NCBI RefSeq assembly: GCF_000430665.1
Contig: NZ_AUML01000028.1
Location: 1 to 64,000, forward strand
Source: Aquimarina muelleri DSM 19832
GTDB taxonomy: Bacteria; Bacteroidota; Bacteroidia; Flavobacteriales; Flavobacteriaceae
Direction: 5' to 3'
Length of the DNA stretch: 64,000 nt
Shown in pieces: positions 45,724 to 55,545 of the stretch. Both the position numbers and the translations under genes were made by a program. How positions within the stretch are numbered: the first letter of the stretch is position 1; every line of letters begins with the position of its first letter. The notes below the pieces were generated by a model. It searched no databases. It saw only the letters and a list, made by a program, of their open reading frames with translations, and was not told the origin of the DNA.

Positions 45724-48522
45724 ATGAAAAAACTCACATTTATTTTAATCGCATTTTCCTTTAGTTTGTGTTTTTCACAACAAACTGTAACAGGGCTTGT
45801 TTCTGATCCTGATGGAGCTCCTTTACCAGGAGTTAACATTATAGAAAAAGGAACTTCAAATGGTTCTACAACTGATTTTGACGGAAAATATAGTATTGAA
45901 GTTAGCCCAAAAAGCACTTTAATATTTAGTTATATAGGCTTCAATACTAAAGAAATACCTGTAAACTCTCAAAGCACTATTAATATTTCTTTAAGTGGCG
46001 GGGCTGAACTTGAAGAAATTATTTTAGTAGGGTCTAGAGCATTACCAAGAAGTAATACAACCTCTTCTCTTCCTGTAGATGTATTACCAGCTAAAGAACT
46101 AGCTTCTACTGGTCAAATCACATTCGACAAGGCTCTACAATATAAGATCCCCTCCTTTAACACAGTACAAACACCTGTAAATGACGCTACTTCTTTATTA
46201 GATCCTTATGAAATTAGAAATATGGGACCTAGTAGAACTTTGATCCTTATTAACGGAAAACGTAAGAACTTAAGCTCCTTATTATATACTCAAACCTCAC
46301 CAGGAAGAGGAGAAACTGGTTCTGATATCTCTGCAATACCTACAGATGCTATCAAAAGAGTTGAGATATTAAGAGACGGGGCATCCGCACAATATGGCTC
46401 TGATGCTATTGCAGGAGTTATGAATATTATTTTAAAAGATAACCCTAAAGATGGGTCTGTAACTATAAGATCTGGGATTACTTCTGAAGGTGATGGAGAA
46501 ATGGTAGGGGTTAGTTTAAACAACGGCTCTTCTATCGGAGAAGATAAAGGGTTCTTTAATTATACAGTAGACTTTTCTAAAGTAGAACTTGCAAATAGAC
46601 CAGGTACCGTTGATGCAGAAGGAGATGCGGTAGATTTTGAAGCAGATATAGCAGATGTTAGAAGTTTTCTTGCTCTAAAACCTGATGCAGGAAATATTAA
46701 TGGTGCTCCAGAAACAGCTGCTGCTAAGTTTTTAGTAAATGGTGGATATGATATTAATGAAAATACTCAAATCTATATGAATGCAGCCTATGTGTATAAA
46801 AAAGTAAACAGTTTTGCTAATTATAGAACACCATATTGGAAAACAGAATCTGAATTTCCTTATTTAGCAGATTTTTTCCCTGATGGACCAAATGGTTCTT
46901 ATGTTGGCTATGCTCCTACTTTTGAAGGAGATCTTAATGATTATAATGCAACCATTGGTTTTAAAACTAAAAAGAACGGTTGGAACTATGATTTAAGTTA
47001 TACAACTGGAGGAAATACACAGGATTATTCTATAAATAATTCTCAGAATGGAAACACTGTATACTCTCCTTCTACATGGACCGATACAAATGGTAATGGT
47101 ATAGTAGATAATGGTGAGGTTACTGAGGGGTCTGAGCTATATAGAGAAAATAGCCCTATATCTTTTGATCCAGGAGGAACTGGATTTAGACATAGTGTAG
47201 GGAATATTGATATTGCTAAACTAGTAACCGAGAAAATAAGTATAGGGTTTGGAGCAGAGTTTAGAACCGAAACTTTTGAAATTATTGAAGGAGATCTTGC
47301 TTCTTATGATGGTGGTGGAGCAGATTCTTTTGCTGGTAATAGCCCTGAAAATTCAGGTAAATTTAATCGCTACAATTTTGGAGGGTACTTTGATATCTCT
47401 GCAGATATTACCAAAGATTTTTTAGTTAATGGTACCGTTCGATTAGAAGATTATAGTGATTTTGGAGAGGCTTTTGTTTGGAAGTTAAGTACCCGATATA
47501 AGTTTTTACAAGATAAATTAACACTAAGAGGCTCTGTATCTACAGGGTTTAGAGCACCTACACTACATCAAATATACACTCAAAAAGCACAATATAGTTT
47601 TGTTCCGGGGCAAGGAATTCAAGTGGGCGGTTTAGTAAATAATGTTTCGCCTCAAGCAAGGTTATTAAACCTTGATAAATTAGATGCAGAAAAATCTACA
47701 AACTTTACAGTTGGTATTGGTGCAAAAATAAATAGTAAGATCAATTTTACTGTAGATTATTATAATATTGCAGTAGAAGACAGAATTGTTTTAGGGTCAG
47801 AAGTTACTCCTCCTGCAGGACCTGCTTTTGAAGGTTTATCTGATTTAAGTTTCTTTGTAAATGCTTTAGATACCAAAACATCAGGAGTTGATTTAGTAGC
47901 TAATTATAGAGATATAGCTTTAGGAAAAGGAGAACTTAGCTTCAGCCTTTCTGGTAATTACACTATAGAAAACGAAAGAGATGGAAAAGTTAAAGATCCT
48001 GCATTTTTAGCAGGAACTGGTCAATCTGTAGTTAATGACACCCAAGAAGCTTTATTTTTTACTTCCAGACCTGAATATAAAGTAATACTTGGAACTAATT
48101 ATGACATAGGTAAATTCAGTTTTTCTTTAAATAATACTTTATTTGGTCCTACTAGATTTAAAAATCAAGGATTACAAGATTTAGAGTCATTGGTAGGTGG
48201 TAATGCTTCGGACAGTGATGGTAAATCGGATTTGAGTGTTGAGTTTTTAACAAAAGTTGTAACTGATTTAGGTATAAATTACAGTGCAACAGATAAATTA
48301 ACAATTGCATTAAATGTAAATAATCTTTTAAATGTTTTACCAGAATGGGAGTTTAAATCTCTTACCCCAACAGGAACAGCAGTTTTAAATAATGCTGCAG
48401 CAGAAAAAACAGCTTCTAATTTAGTTACATTCAACCAAAGGTATTCACAAATGACTTATGATGGATATCACTTTAGTCAATTAGGCACTATGTTTAGCTT
48501 ATCTTTAAACTATAAATTATAA
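45724..48522 (+). CDS. TonB-dependent outer-membrane receptor with CarboxypepD_reg-like N-terminal domain
   Basis: The 932-residue protein has a signal peptide (1-18, ending CFSQ). A carboxypeptidase-regulatory-like beta domain follows (about 20-98: VTGLVSDPDGAPLPGVNI, GFNTKEIPV), then a TonB-box-like EEIILVGSR, a plug domain (about 115-235) and a 22-strand-type barrel up to SLSLNYKL. An EF-hand-like loop DTNGNGIVDNGE (residues 454-465) lies in a predicted extracellular loop. There is no SusD homologue or catabolic gene beside it, so the substrate is open. It is monocistronic with a perfect terminator. Confidence 0.95.
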   Translation: MKKLTFILIAFSFSLCFSQQTVTGLVSDPDGAPLPGVNIIEKGTSNGSTTDFDGKYSIEVSPKSTLIFSYIGFNTKEIPVNSQSTINISLSGGAELEEIILVGSRALPRSNTTSSLPVDVLPAKELASTGQITFDKALQYKIPSFNTVQTPVNDATSLLDPYEIRNMGPSRTLILINGKRKNLSSLLYTQTSPGRGETGSDISAIPTDAIKRVEILRDGASAQYGSDAIAGVMNIILKDNPKDGSVTIRSGITSEGDGEMVGVSLNNGSSIGEDKGFFNYTVDFSKVELANRPGTVDAEGDAVDFEADIADVRSFLALKPDAGNINGAPETAAAKFLVNGGYDINENTQIYMNAAYVYKKVNSFANYRTPYWKTESEFPYLADFFPDGPNGSYVGYAPTFEGDLNDYNATIGFKTKKNGWNYDLSYTTGGNTQDYSINNSQNGNTVYSPSTWTDTNGNGIVDNGEVTEGSELYRENSPISFDPGGTGFRHSVGNIDIAKLVTEKISIGFGAEFRTETFEIIEGDLASYDGGGADSFAGNSPENSGKFNRYNFGGYFDISADITKDFLVNGTVRLEDYSDFGEAFVWKLSTRYKFLQDKLTLRGSVSTGFRAPTLHQIYTQKAQYSFVPGQGIQVGGLVNNVSPQARLLNLDKLDAEKSTNFTVGIGAKINSKINFTVDYYNIAVEDRIVLGSEVTPPAGPAFEGLSDLSFFVNALDTKTSGVDLVANYRDIALGKGELSFSLSGNYTIENERDGKVKDPAFLAGTGQSVVNDTQEALFFTSRPEYKVILGTNYDIGKFSFSLNNTLFGPTRFKNQGLQDLESLVGGNASDSDGKSDLSVEFLTKVVTDLGINYSATDKLTIALNVNNLLNVLPEWEFKSLTPTGTAVLNNAAAEKTASNLVTFNQRYSQMTYDGYHFSQLGTMFSLSLNYKL

Positions 48523-48544
48523 CATCCTAATTTAATTTAACACT

Positions 48545-48584
48545 ATTACCCTCCTATGTTTTTCTGAAAACATAGGAGGGTAAT
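48545..48584 (+). terminator. Perfect 18-bp hairpin terminator after the TonB receptor
   Basis: ATTACCCTCCTATGTTTT at 48545-48562 and its exact complement at 48567-48584 enclose the loop TCTG and lead into a T6 run. It lies 22 bp past the receptor stop. Confidence 0.92.
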
Positions 48585-48648
48585 TTTTTGTAATATTTTT
48601 AACAATAAAAATATTACATTTTATATCCCTTATCAATCCATAGAGTTA

Positions 48649-48656
48649 TACTTTTG
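48649..48656 (+). promoter_or_regulatory. Probable -7 element of the MscS-family gene promoter
   Basis: TACTTTTG matches TAnnTTTG and lies 24 bp upstream of the start codon at 48681. A -33 TTG at proper distance is not obvious. Confidence 0.45.
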
Positions 48657-48680
48657 CAGGAAATTTAGTAATACACATTC

Positions 48681-49925
48681 ATGAAAGATTTAGCACGATA
48701 CTTCTATAACCTTCTTATTTCAAAAGGTGTTTCTGAAAATACTGCAGAATATTTAAATCTTCTTATAGGTGTCTTTATATTACTTGTCGTTCTTTTTATA
48801 TTAGATTTTGTAATGACAAAAGTTATTGTAACTGTTTTTAAAAATTATGCCTCAAAATCTAAAAACACTTTTGATGATTATTTGGTTAAAAATAAAACTT
48901 TTGATTACTTAGCACATATTGTTCCTCTATCTTTAACTATTTGGATTGTTCCTTTATTATTTCATGCTTTTCCAACAGCAGAAAAATATTTAGAAAATCT
49001 ATTTGCTATCATGACCATCGTTTTAGCTATATGGATTATAAGAAGCATCCTTAGAACATTTAGAGATTTTTTAAAATCTTTAAATTCTTTTAAAGACAAG
49101 CCAATCGATAGCTACGTTCAAGTATTTATGATCTTTATATGGTTTATAGGTGGAATCATGATGTTTTCTTTTATAACCGGAAAATCTATATGGACATTTT
49201 TAACTGCCCTAGGAGCGATGTCTGCTGTTATTTTATTAATTTTTAAGGATACTATATTAGGTTTTGTTGCCAGTATTCAAGTTGCAGTAAATGATACTGT
49301 TAGAATAGGAGATTGGATTACTATGGAAAAATATGGTGCAGATGGAGATGTCATTGAAATCAATCTATCCTCTGTAAAAGTTCAAAATTTTGATAAAACT
49401 ATCACCACAATACCAACATATTACCTTACCTCAGAATCTTTTAGAAATTGGCGTGGTATGATGAATTCTGGAGGAAGAAGAATTAAAAGAGCTCTTCTTA
49501 TTAAAACTTCAAGTATTTCATTTTTATCTACAAAAGATATCGAAGAATTAAAAAAAATAGACATTCTTAAAGAATATCTTAATTCAATTCAAACAGAAAT
49601 TAATAGTTATAATCAAGAACGCTCTATAGATAAAAATATATTGATCAACGGTCGGAACTTAACCAATATGGGAGTTTTTAGAGCCTATTTAGAAATATAT
49701 TTGGAGAAGCACCCACATATTAATAAGGAAATGACGATAATGAGTCGACAGTTAGAACCATCTGCCCAAGGAACACCTTTAGAGATATATGCTTTTAGTA
49801 ATGATAAAGTATGGAAAAACTATGAAAAAATCATGGCAGATATTTTTGATCACTTACTATCTGCAATCCCTTATTTCAAATTAGAAGTTTTTGAATTACA
49901 ATTTAATCCCTCATTGAGGGTTTAA
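48681..49925 (+). CDS. MscS-family mechanosensitive channel (YbdG/YnaI-like)
   Basis: The 414-residue inner-membrane protein has about five transmembrane helices. The MscS core helix and beta domain follow: LTALGAMSAVILLIFKDTILGFVAS, then NDTVRIGDWITMEKYGADGDVIEINLSSVKVQNFD. The aromatic WITM and the SFRNWRGMMNSGGRRIKRA segment are typical of the YbdG miniconductance group. Such channels release solutes on hypo-osmotic shock. The last residues (NPSLRV) are encoded by an intergenic repeat that extends into the spacer, so the extreme C-terminus may have been altered by it. Confidence 0.93.
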   Translation: MKDLARYFYNLLISKGVSENTAEYLNLLIGVFILLVVLFILDFVMTKVIVTVFKNYASKSKNTFDDYLVKNKTFDYLAHIVPLSLTIWIVPLLFHAFPTAEKYLENLFAIMTIVLAIWIIRSILRTFRDFLKSLNSFKDKPIDSYVQVFMIFIWFIGGIMMFSFITGKSIWTFLTALGAMSAVILLIFKDTILGFVASIQVAVNDTVRIGDWITMEKYGADGDVIEINLSSVKVQNFDKTITTIPTYYLTSESFRNWRGMMNSGGRRIKRALLIKTSSISFLSTKDIEELKKIDILKEYLNSIQTEINSYNQERSIDKNILINGRNLTNMGVFRAYLEIYLEKHPHINKEMTIMSRQLEPSAQGTPLEIYAFSNDKVWKNYEKIMADIFDHLLSAIPYFKLEVFELQFNPSLRV

Positions 49926-49990
49926 TTACCAGAGGCTTGCCTCGAAAACAAAATATATTTCGGAAGCATGCCTTGTGAATATATTCCGAG
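49905..49990. repeat. Degenerate dispersed repeat, copy A (overlaps mscS 3' end)
   Basis: The sequence from AATCCCTCATTGAGG through CAGAGGCTTGCCTCG to ATTCCGAG resembles 54738-54826: the first roughly 55 bp align at about 80% by eye. The GAGGCTTGCCTC core is self-complementary. Both copies directly follow the 3' end of a plus-strand gene. Confidence 0.6.
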
Positions 49991-50035
49991 ATTATTGACT
50001 ATAGAAAAATAAATTATTAAACTAATACAATTTTT

Positions 50036-50317
50036 ATGATATCAAGTTTTAGGATTATTAGCTATCTCGAAGGTATTTCATACCTATTAATACTATTTGT
50101 AACTATGCCTTTAAAGTACATGTTTGACTCTCCAGAGCCTAATAAAATTATTGGTATGGCACATGGCTTTCTTTTTCTAATTTATATCGTATTTGCAATT
50201 CTTGTAAAATATGAAAAACAATGGAGCCCAAAAACTTTGGTCATTGTATTACTTTGCTCTATTATCCCTTTCGGAACCTTTTGGATGGATAAAAAATATT
50301 TAACCAAAGAATCTTAA
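50036..50317 (+). CDS. DUF3817 small membrane protein
   Basis: The 93-residue protein has three hydrophobic segments and the DUF3817 pattern: FRIISYLEGISYLLILFVTMPLKY, then IGMAHGFLFLIYIVFAI and a C-terminal SIIPFGTFWMDKKYL. The family consists of small inner-membrane proteins of unknown function. It follows the channel gene by 110 bp, with the degenerate repeat between them. Confidence 0.9.
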   Translation: MISSFRIISYLEGISYLLILFVTMPLKYMFDSPEPNKIIGMAHGFLFLIYIVFAILVKYEKQWSPKTLVIVLLCSIIPFGTFWMDKKYLTKES

Positions 50318-50376
50318 AAAGTTATTTACTTAAAACATACATTTATTTTAATATAACTAGAATATCCAGAATTATA

Positions 50377-52422
50377 TTACTCTGGATATTCTATCCTAAG
50401 ATGATATATATTGGTTAGTTTACGCTTAAATATTTTTTTAATCTGTTGAATTTCTTTAAAAGTGATATTAGCATTAATAAACTGATCATCCTCCATCTGC
50501 TTGCTTACAATCTTCTCTACAAATATATCTATTAAGCTACTCGTTGGGTTTTTAAGACTTTTTGATGCAGCCTCAACACTATCACTCATCATTAAAATAG
50601 CTGTTTCTTTAGAAAAAGGCTTTGGTCCTGGATATCTAAAGTCTTCTATATTTACATTTTCATTACTCTCTTTTTCTTTGGTATAAAAATAATATACCAA
50701 ACTCGTTCCATGATGAGTACGAATAAAATCAATTACCCGATCCGGAAGTTTATATTTCTTAGCAATCTCTATCCCCAATATAACATGATTGATAATAATT
50801 TTTGCACTTTCTATAGGCGATAATATATCATGAGCATTGCCAGAGGCAGATTGGTTTTCGATAAAATAGGTTGGATTAGCCATTTTACCTATATCATGAT
50901 ATAATGCTCCTACTCTTACCAACATTGCATTAGCACCAATTTCATTTGCCGCTGCCTCTGCAATATTAGCTACATTTAAAGAATGATGAAAAGTTCCAGG
51001 AGCTTTATTAGATAACTCTTTAAGTAAAATAGAATTTGTATCGCTGAGCTCTAATAAGGATACGTCAGATATTAATCCAAAAATCTTTTCATAAGCATAA
51101 ATTAAAGGATGTACTATTAAAGTAGTAAACCCACTAATAATAAACAAACCAACAATAATCCAATCTATATTATTTATATTACCTTCATGAATTACGTGAA
51201 AAGAAATATATGCAATAATATATATAGCTGTAATTTGCCCTACAGAGATAAACAAGTTCGCTCTTTTAAAAGATTCTGAAATTGTTAATATAGTGACTAT
51301 ACCAGCTATAATTTGTAAAAAAGTATATTGATAACTATTAGGAACTACAAACCCAAGAATTAATACTGTTATTATATGAGTAAATAACCCCAACCTAGAA
51401 TCAAAAAATGCTTTTAATATCAAAGGAAGAATACAAAGTGGAACAACATATATAAAATCTGATTTGTATTTAACAACCATGGTTGTTATGAATACCATAA
51501 AAAGAACATTAAAGAAAATAAAAGTTACTTGTGTATTATTATCATATATGTCATTTCTGTATTTTTTAATAAATAACAAAAGCATCATTAATGCCAAAGA
51601 AACTAAAACACAATATCCTAAAACTATCCAATAAAAGTTTTTATCACTCCATACTTGAGATTCGTACTCTGCTTTTAATGAATTTAAAATTTGTAATTTC
51701 TCACCCTCTACTACTTCGCCTTTTGCAATGATTCTAATCCCTTTTGAAATACCACCTCTTGTTGTAAGAACTTTTGCTAGTTCACTTTCTAATATACCCT
51801 CTGTTAACCTTTTATTTAACTTTACATTTGGTTTTACAATATCATAATATAGTGCTACAAAGTCACTTTTAAACTTAATATATTCACTATTATATATCCT
51901 TGAGCTAATGGTTTTAGTTAATGCGTTTGGAGTAAAAATCTGACCATAAGTAATTGCTTCCGCAGTATTGCCTTTATTTAAAAAGATTTGTCTTTTATTA
52001 TTATAAGAATAAGTCTCTTGTAATACTCCATATCTATATATATCATTAAGTAATATTCTACCAAAAAGTTTGGCTTGATCTTTAGCACTACTTTGATTAA
52101 TAGCAGATAAGTAATTAGAAAAAGCTTTATCATAAGATTCTTTAGCTTTAGTTGCTATTATAGTATCATACTCAAAATACGGTATTACATTATCAGTAAT
52201 CTCTTTTTTTTCTGCTTCAATCTCTGTTTGGGTTTTTGCTATCGCAAAATCAAATGGAGCATACAGATTTTCATATTGCCAAGGTTTACCTTTAGCAAAC
52301 TCATATTTAAACACTCCCCCTTTAGGAAATAAATATACTATCAATAGTGTCGTACATATAAAAAGAAAAATCTTATATATAGAAGACTGTTTTCTGTATA
52401 ATTTGTTTAAAATTCTTTTCAT
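50377..52422 (-). CDS. 7TM-HD family membrane protein with HDIG phosphohydrolase domain (PgpH-like)
   Basis: The 681-residue protein has one N-terminal anchor helix and an extracytoplasmic 7TMR-HDED domain (about 40-265). Seven transmembrane helices (about 268-450) lead into a cytoplasmic HD domain with YHDIGKM (H509, D510) and downstream H/D residues (IINHVILG, IRTHHGTSLVYYFY). This is the architecture of PgpH, a c-di-AMP phosphodiesterase in Firmicutes. Nucleotide specificity here is inferred from family only. It is transcribed alone. Confidence 0.92.
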   Translation of the reverse strand: MKRILNKLYRKQSSIYKIFLFICTTLLIVYLFPKGGVFKYEFAKGKPWQYENLYAPFDFAIAKTQTEIEAEKKEITDNVIPYFEYDTIIATKAKESYDKAFSNYLSAINQSSAKDQAKLFGRILLNDIYRYGVLQETYSYNNKRQIFLNKGNTAEAITYGQIFTPNALTKTISSRIYNSEYIKFKSDFVALYYDIVKPNVKLNKRLTEGILESELAKVLTTRGGISKGIRIIAKGEVVEGEKLQILNSLKAEYESQVWSDKNFYWIVLGYCVLVSLALMMLLLFIKKYRNDIYDNNTQVTFIFFNVLFMVFITTMVVKYKSDFIYVVPLCILPLILKAFFDSRLGLFTHIITVLILGFVVPNSYQYTFLQIIAGIVTILTISESFKRANLFISVGQITAIYIIAYISFHVIHEGNINNIDWIIVGLFIISGFTTLIVHPLIYAYEKIFGLISDVSLLELSDTNSILLKELSNKAPGTFHHSLNVANIAEAAANEIGANAMLVRVGALYHDIGKMANPTYFIENQSASGNAHDILSPIESAKIIINHVILGIEIAKKYKLPDRVIDFIRTHHGTSLVYYFYTKEKESNENVNIEDFRYPGPKPFSKETAILMMSDSVEAASKSLKNPTSSLIDIFVEKIVSKQMEDDQFINANITFKEIQQIKKIFKRKLTNIYHLRIEYPE

Positions 52423-52651
52423 CTATACATAGTTTTTGTCATCTCAAAAGTCAGATAAAACCGCCAATAATCACCTCGATTAGTATTCATTTATAGTTAT
52501 AATTCATTTCATGTTCTGTAAATGAGCCAAAAATACTAAAAAATTGGAGAGCATTACATTAACATTCTTATTACCAACTTCCTTATGCATATACTCCAAA
52601 AATCATTAAATTCGCAAAATAACAATACACACACTTTTTAAAATATAAATA

Positions 52652-53830
52652 ATGAGTAAAGAAGTAGTAATCGTATCTGCAGTACGCACGCCAATTGGAA
52701 GTTTTATGGGAAGTTTATCTACTGTTCCTGCAACGCAACTTGGGGCTACTGCAATTAAAGGTGCACTAGATAAAATAAACCTAGACCCTTCATTGGTTCA
52801 AGAAGTATATATGGGTAATGTTGTACAAGCTGGAAACGGGCAAGCTCCTGCTAGACAAGCTGCAATTGCTGCTGGAATTAGCGATACTGTTCCTTGTACT
52901 ACCATTAATAAAGTATGTGCTAGTGGAATGAAATCTGTTATGCTTGCAGCACAAACAATAGCTCTTGGTGATGCAGATATTGTTGTTGCAGGAGGAATGG
53001 AAAACATGAGTTTAATACCACACTACGTAAGATTAAGAACTGGTCATAAGTTTGGTTCTCAAACTTTAGAAGACGGTATGCAAAAAGATGGATTGGTAGA
53101 TGCTTATGACCAAAATGCAATGGGAGTATGTGCAGATCTTTGTGCCAACGAATATAGTTTTAGCAGAGAAGATCAGGATGCATTTGCTATTCAATCCTAT
53201 GAGCGTTCTGCAAAAGCATGGGCAGAAGGTAAATTTGATAATGAAGTTGTTCCTGTTGCTGTACCACAACGTCGTGGAGAGCCTGTTATGGTTACAGAAG
53301 ATGAAGAATACAAAAACGTAAAACTAGAAAAAATACCTACTTTACGTCCTGCTTTTTCTAAAGAAGGAACCGTTACTGCGGCAAATGCTTCTACTATAAA
53401 CGATGGTGCTGGAGCTGTAGTGGTTATGAGTGCAGAAAAAGCGGCAGAACTTGGTTTAAAACCTTTAGCTAAAATTAAAGGCTTTGCAGATGCTGCTCAA
53501 GAACCAAAATGGTTTACAACAGCTCCTGCAAAAGCATTACCAAAAGCAATAGAAAAGGCAGGGATATCCCTTGATGATGTTGATTTCTTTGAGTTTAATG
53601 AAGCTTTCTCTGTAGTAGGGCTTGCAAACCTAAAAATATTAGGTCTTACAGATACCAATACAAATGTAAATGGTGGAGCAGTTTCTTTAGGACATCCACT
53701 AGGTTGCTCTGGAGTAAGAATATTAATTACATTAATTAATGTTCTGGAACAAAATAATGCCAAGATAGGTGCAGCTGCTATTTGTAATGGTGGCGGTGGT
53801 GCATCTGCTATGGTTATAGAACGAGCATAA
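52652..53830 (+). CDS. Acetyl-CoA C-acyltransferase (thiolase)
   Basis: The 392-residue thiolase has all catalytic residues: nucleophile C89 in [10 protein letters not shown]348 in GHPLGCSG and C378 in [11 protein letters not shown]. It either condenses two acetyl-CoA into acetoacetyl-CoA (biosynthetic) or cleaves 3-oxoacyl-CoA (degradative). Length and motifs fit the AtoB/PhaA-like biosynthetic group, but context does not decide, because no beta-oxidation partners adjoin. It is monocistronic. Confidence 0.94.
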   Translation: MSKEVVIVSAVRTPIGSFMGSLSTVPATQLGATAIKGALDKINLDPSLVQEVYMGNVVQAGNGQAPARQAAIAAGISDTVPCTTINKVCASGMKSVMLAAQTIALGDADIVVAGGMENMSLIPHYVRLRTGHKFGSQTLEDGMQKDGLVDAYDQNAMGVCADLCANEYSFSREDQDAFAIQSYERSAKAWAEGKFDNEVVPVAVPQRRGEPVMVTEDEEYKNVKLEKIPTLRPAFSKEGTVTAANASTINDGAGAVVVMSAEKAAELGLKPLAKIKGFADAAQEPKWFTTAPAKALPKAIEKAGISLDDVDFFEFNEAFSVVGLANLKILGLTDTNTNVNGGAVSLGHPLGCSGVRILITLINVLEQNNAKIGAAAICNGGGGASAMVIERA

Positions 53831-53850
53831 TAATATAATACAGTTACTAT

Positions 53851-53907
53851 ACTATAAGGTTTGGATAAACCAACGCAACACATGAAATGAAATCTAAACC
53901 TTATAGT
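53851..53907 (+). other. Long stem-loop downstream of the thiolase gene
   Basis: ACTATAAGGTTTGGAT at 53851-53866 pairs with 53892-53907 (one wobble) around a 25-nt loop. There is no T-run after the stem, so it is not a textbook terminator. It could stabilise or end the thiolase transcript. Confidence 0.45.
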
Positions 53908-53989
53908 AACCACTGTTTATTAAGATAACCCAAATCAATAATTTTAATTAATATCTGACGTTTTATCGTCTGTTTCTATAAAAAAATTA

Positions 53990-54739
53990 ATGCAATACGG
54001 TATTTGTAATTTAAGTATTGTCCCATTACGTTTTGAGCCTCAAGACACTAGTGAAATGGTTTCTCAAATTTTATATGGTGAACATTTTAAAGTTCTGGAA
54101 CAACGTAAAAAATGGAGTAAAATTCGTTTAGCTTTTGATAATTATGAAGGCTGGGTAGATAACAAACAATTTTTAGAAATAACTACAGAAAAGTATAATG
54201 AGTTTGATAAACAACCCTTTTCTATAGTCGGGGATCTCATAGAATTTGTAAGTTGTAAAAACAATCAATTAATGCCGATACCCCTAGGGTCTTCTTTAGG
54301 TGCTTTAGACTTCTTTAATCACCACTACGAAGGTACTAGGATTATTAAAACACAAGAAAAAAAGAATATTATAAATACAGCATTCTTATTTCTTAATGCT
54401 CCATATCTATGGGGAGGAAAAACAAATTTTGGTATCGATTGTAGTGGATTTACACAAATGGTATACAAACTTAACGGATACAAATTACTGAGAGACGCTT
54501 CTCAACAAGCAACACAAGGAGAATCACTTAGTTTTATCGAAGAAAGCGAACCTGGTGATCTAGCATTTTTTGATAACGATGAAGGAGCAATAACTCATGT
54601 TGGAATTATGATGAAAGACAACTATATCATTCATGCACATGGTAAAGTACGTATTGATCGTATTGATCACTCTGGCATTTATAATGTAGACAAACGTGTA
54701 CACACCCATAAATTAAGAGTTATTAAACGAATTATTTAA
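53990..54739 (+). CDS. NlpC/P60 (C40) cell-wall peptidase with SH3-like N-terminal domain
   Basis: The 249-residue protein has N-terminal bacterial SH3-like segments (about 1-75: SEMVSQILYGEHFKVLEQRKKWSKIRL) and a C-terminal NlpC/P60 domain. Its catalytic residues are C151 in GIDCSGF, H203 in THVGIM and a third polar residue in HAHG (215-218). Such enzymes cut the gamma-D-Glu to meso-diaminopimelate bond of peptidoglycan stem peptides. No signal peptide is visible at this start, so a recycling role in the cytoplasm or non-classical export is possible. It is monocistronic. Confidence 0.92.
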   Translation: MQYGICNLSIVPLRFEPQDTSEMVSQILYGEHFKVLEQRKKWSKIRLAFDNYEGWVDNKQFLEITTEKYNEFDKQPFSIVGDLIEFVSCKNNQLMPIPLGSSLGALDFFNHHYEGTRIIKTQEKKNIINTAFLFLNAPYLWGGKTNFGIDCSGFTQMVYKLNGYKLLRDASQQATQGESLSFIEESEPGDLAFFDNDEGAITHVGIMMKDNYIIHAHGKVRIDRIDHSGIYNVDKRVHTHKLRVIKRII

Positions 54740-54826
54740 TCCCCATTGAAAGTCTAATTATCAGAAACTTGTCTCGAAAAAAAACACATTTTCTGTAAGT
54801 GCATCTCTCACGAACTTGCTCTAAGG
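54738..54826. repeat. Degenerate dispersed repeat, copy B
   Basis: This counterpart of the repeat at 49905-49990 begins at the stop codon of the NlpC/P60 gene (AATCCCCATTG..., then CAGAAACTTGTCTCG). It has diverged, and the self-complementary core is broken here. Confidence 0.55.
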
Positions 54827-54934
54827 TTGTTTGGTATAATCCCTTAACCAATTTAAAAAAACCTACTCTATATTTATTTACAAAACTTATCTTTTAAAAA
54901 AGATATAATTATTTAGTATTTAAACAATATTAAA

Positions 54935-55462
54935 ATGGTCTACAAACAAGTTAAAATACAATCTGTTCAACCTAGGGATGTTGAGAAATTATTACATATT
55001 GGTCGACAGACATTTTATGAAGCTTTTGGACCACCACACAATAGCGAGGAAAATATTACTAATTATTTAAATGAAAAAATTACTCTAAATAATATTGTAA
55101 AAGAGATTAATAATCCAAAATCCAAATTTTATTTTGCAATTATCAATAAAGAAATAGCTGGGTATATTAAAATAAATTTTGATTATGCACAAACCGAGCC
55201 TATAAATGATAACTCTATGGAAATAGAGCGAATTTATGTTTTAAAAGAATTTCAAGGTAAAAAAATAGGCCAATTATTTCTGGAATACACTGTTAAAATA
55301 GCCAAACAAAAAGAAATAGATTTTATCTGGTTAGGTGTTTGGGAAAAAAATATCGATGCTATACGATTTTATAAAAGAAATGATTTTAAACAATTCGATA
55401 CGCATCAGTTTTTATTAGGAACAGATTTACAAACAGATATTATCATGAAATTAGAATTATAA
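54935..55462 (+). CDS. GNAT-family N-acetyltransferase
   Basis: The 175-residue protein has the GNAT fold: an N-terminal region VQPRDVEKLLHIGRQTFYEAFG, strand four IERIYVLKEF, the acetyl-CoA pyrophosphate loop QGKKIGQ (motif A), and motif B IWLGVWEKNIDAIRFYKRNDF. The acceptor substrate is unknown. It lies 83 bp before the TetR gene and is separated from it by the TetR operator, so it is probably not part of that regulon. Confidence 0.92.
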   Translation: MVYKQVKIQSVQPRDVEKLLHIGRQTFYEAFGPPHNSEENITNYLNEKITLNNIVKEINNPKSKFYFAIINKEIAGYIKINFDYAQTEPINDNSMEIERIYVLKEFQGKKIGQLFLEYTVKIAKQKEIDFIWLGVWEKNIDAIRFYKRNDFKQFDTHQFLLGTDLQTDIIMKLEL

Positions 55463-55521
55463 GCCGCTAAAGTAAATTTTATGATTTTGATAACAATTTT
55501 AATTAAATATTTTATTAATTT

Positions 55522-55537
55522 TGAAACGATCATTTCA
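55522..55537. promoter_or_regulatory. TetR operator 1: TGAAACGATCATTTCA before the tetR gene
   Basis: A 16-bp palindrome (one central asymmetry, C/A against T/G) lies 8 bp before the tetR start codon at 55546. It sits in the flank ATTT...ATAAG that is shared with the site at 56145-56160. Confidence 0.8.
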
Positions 55538-55545
55538 ATAAGATA

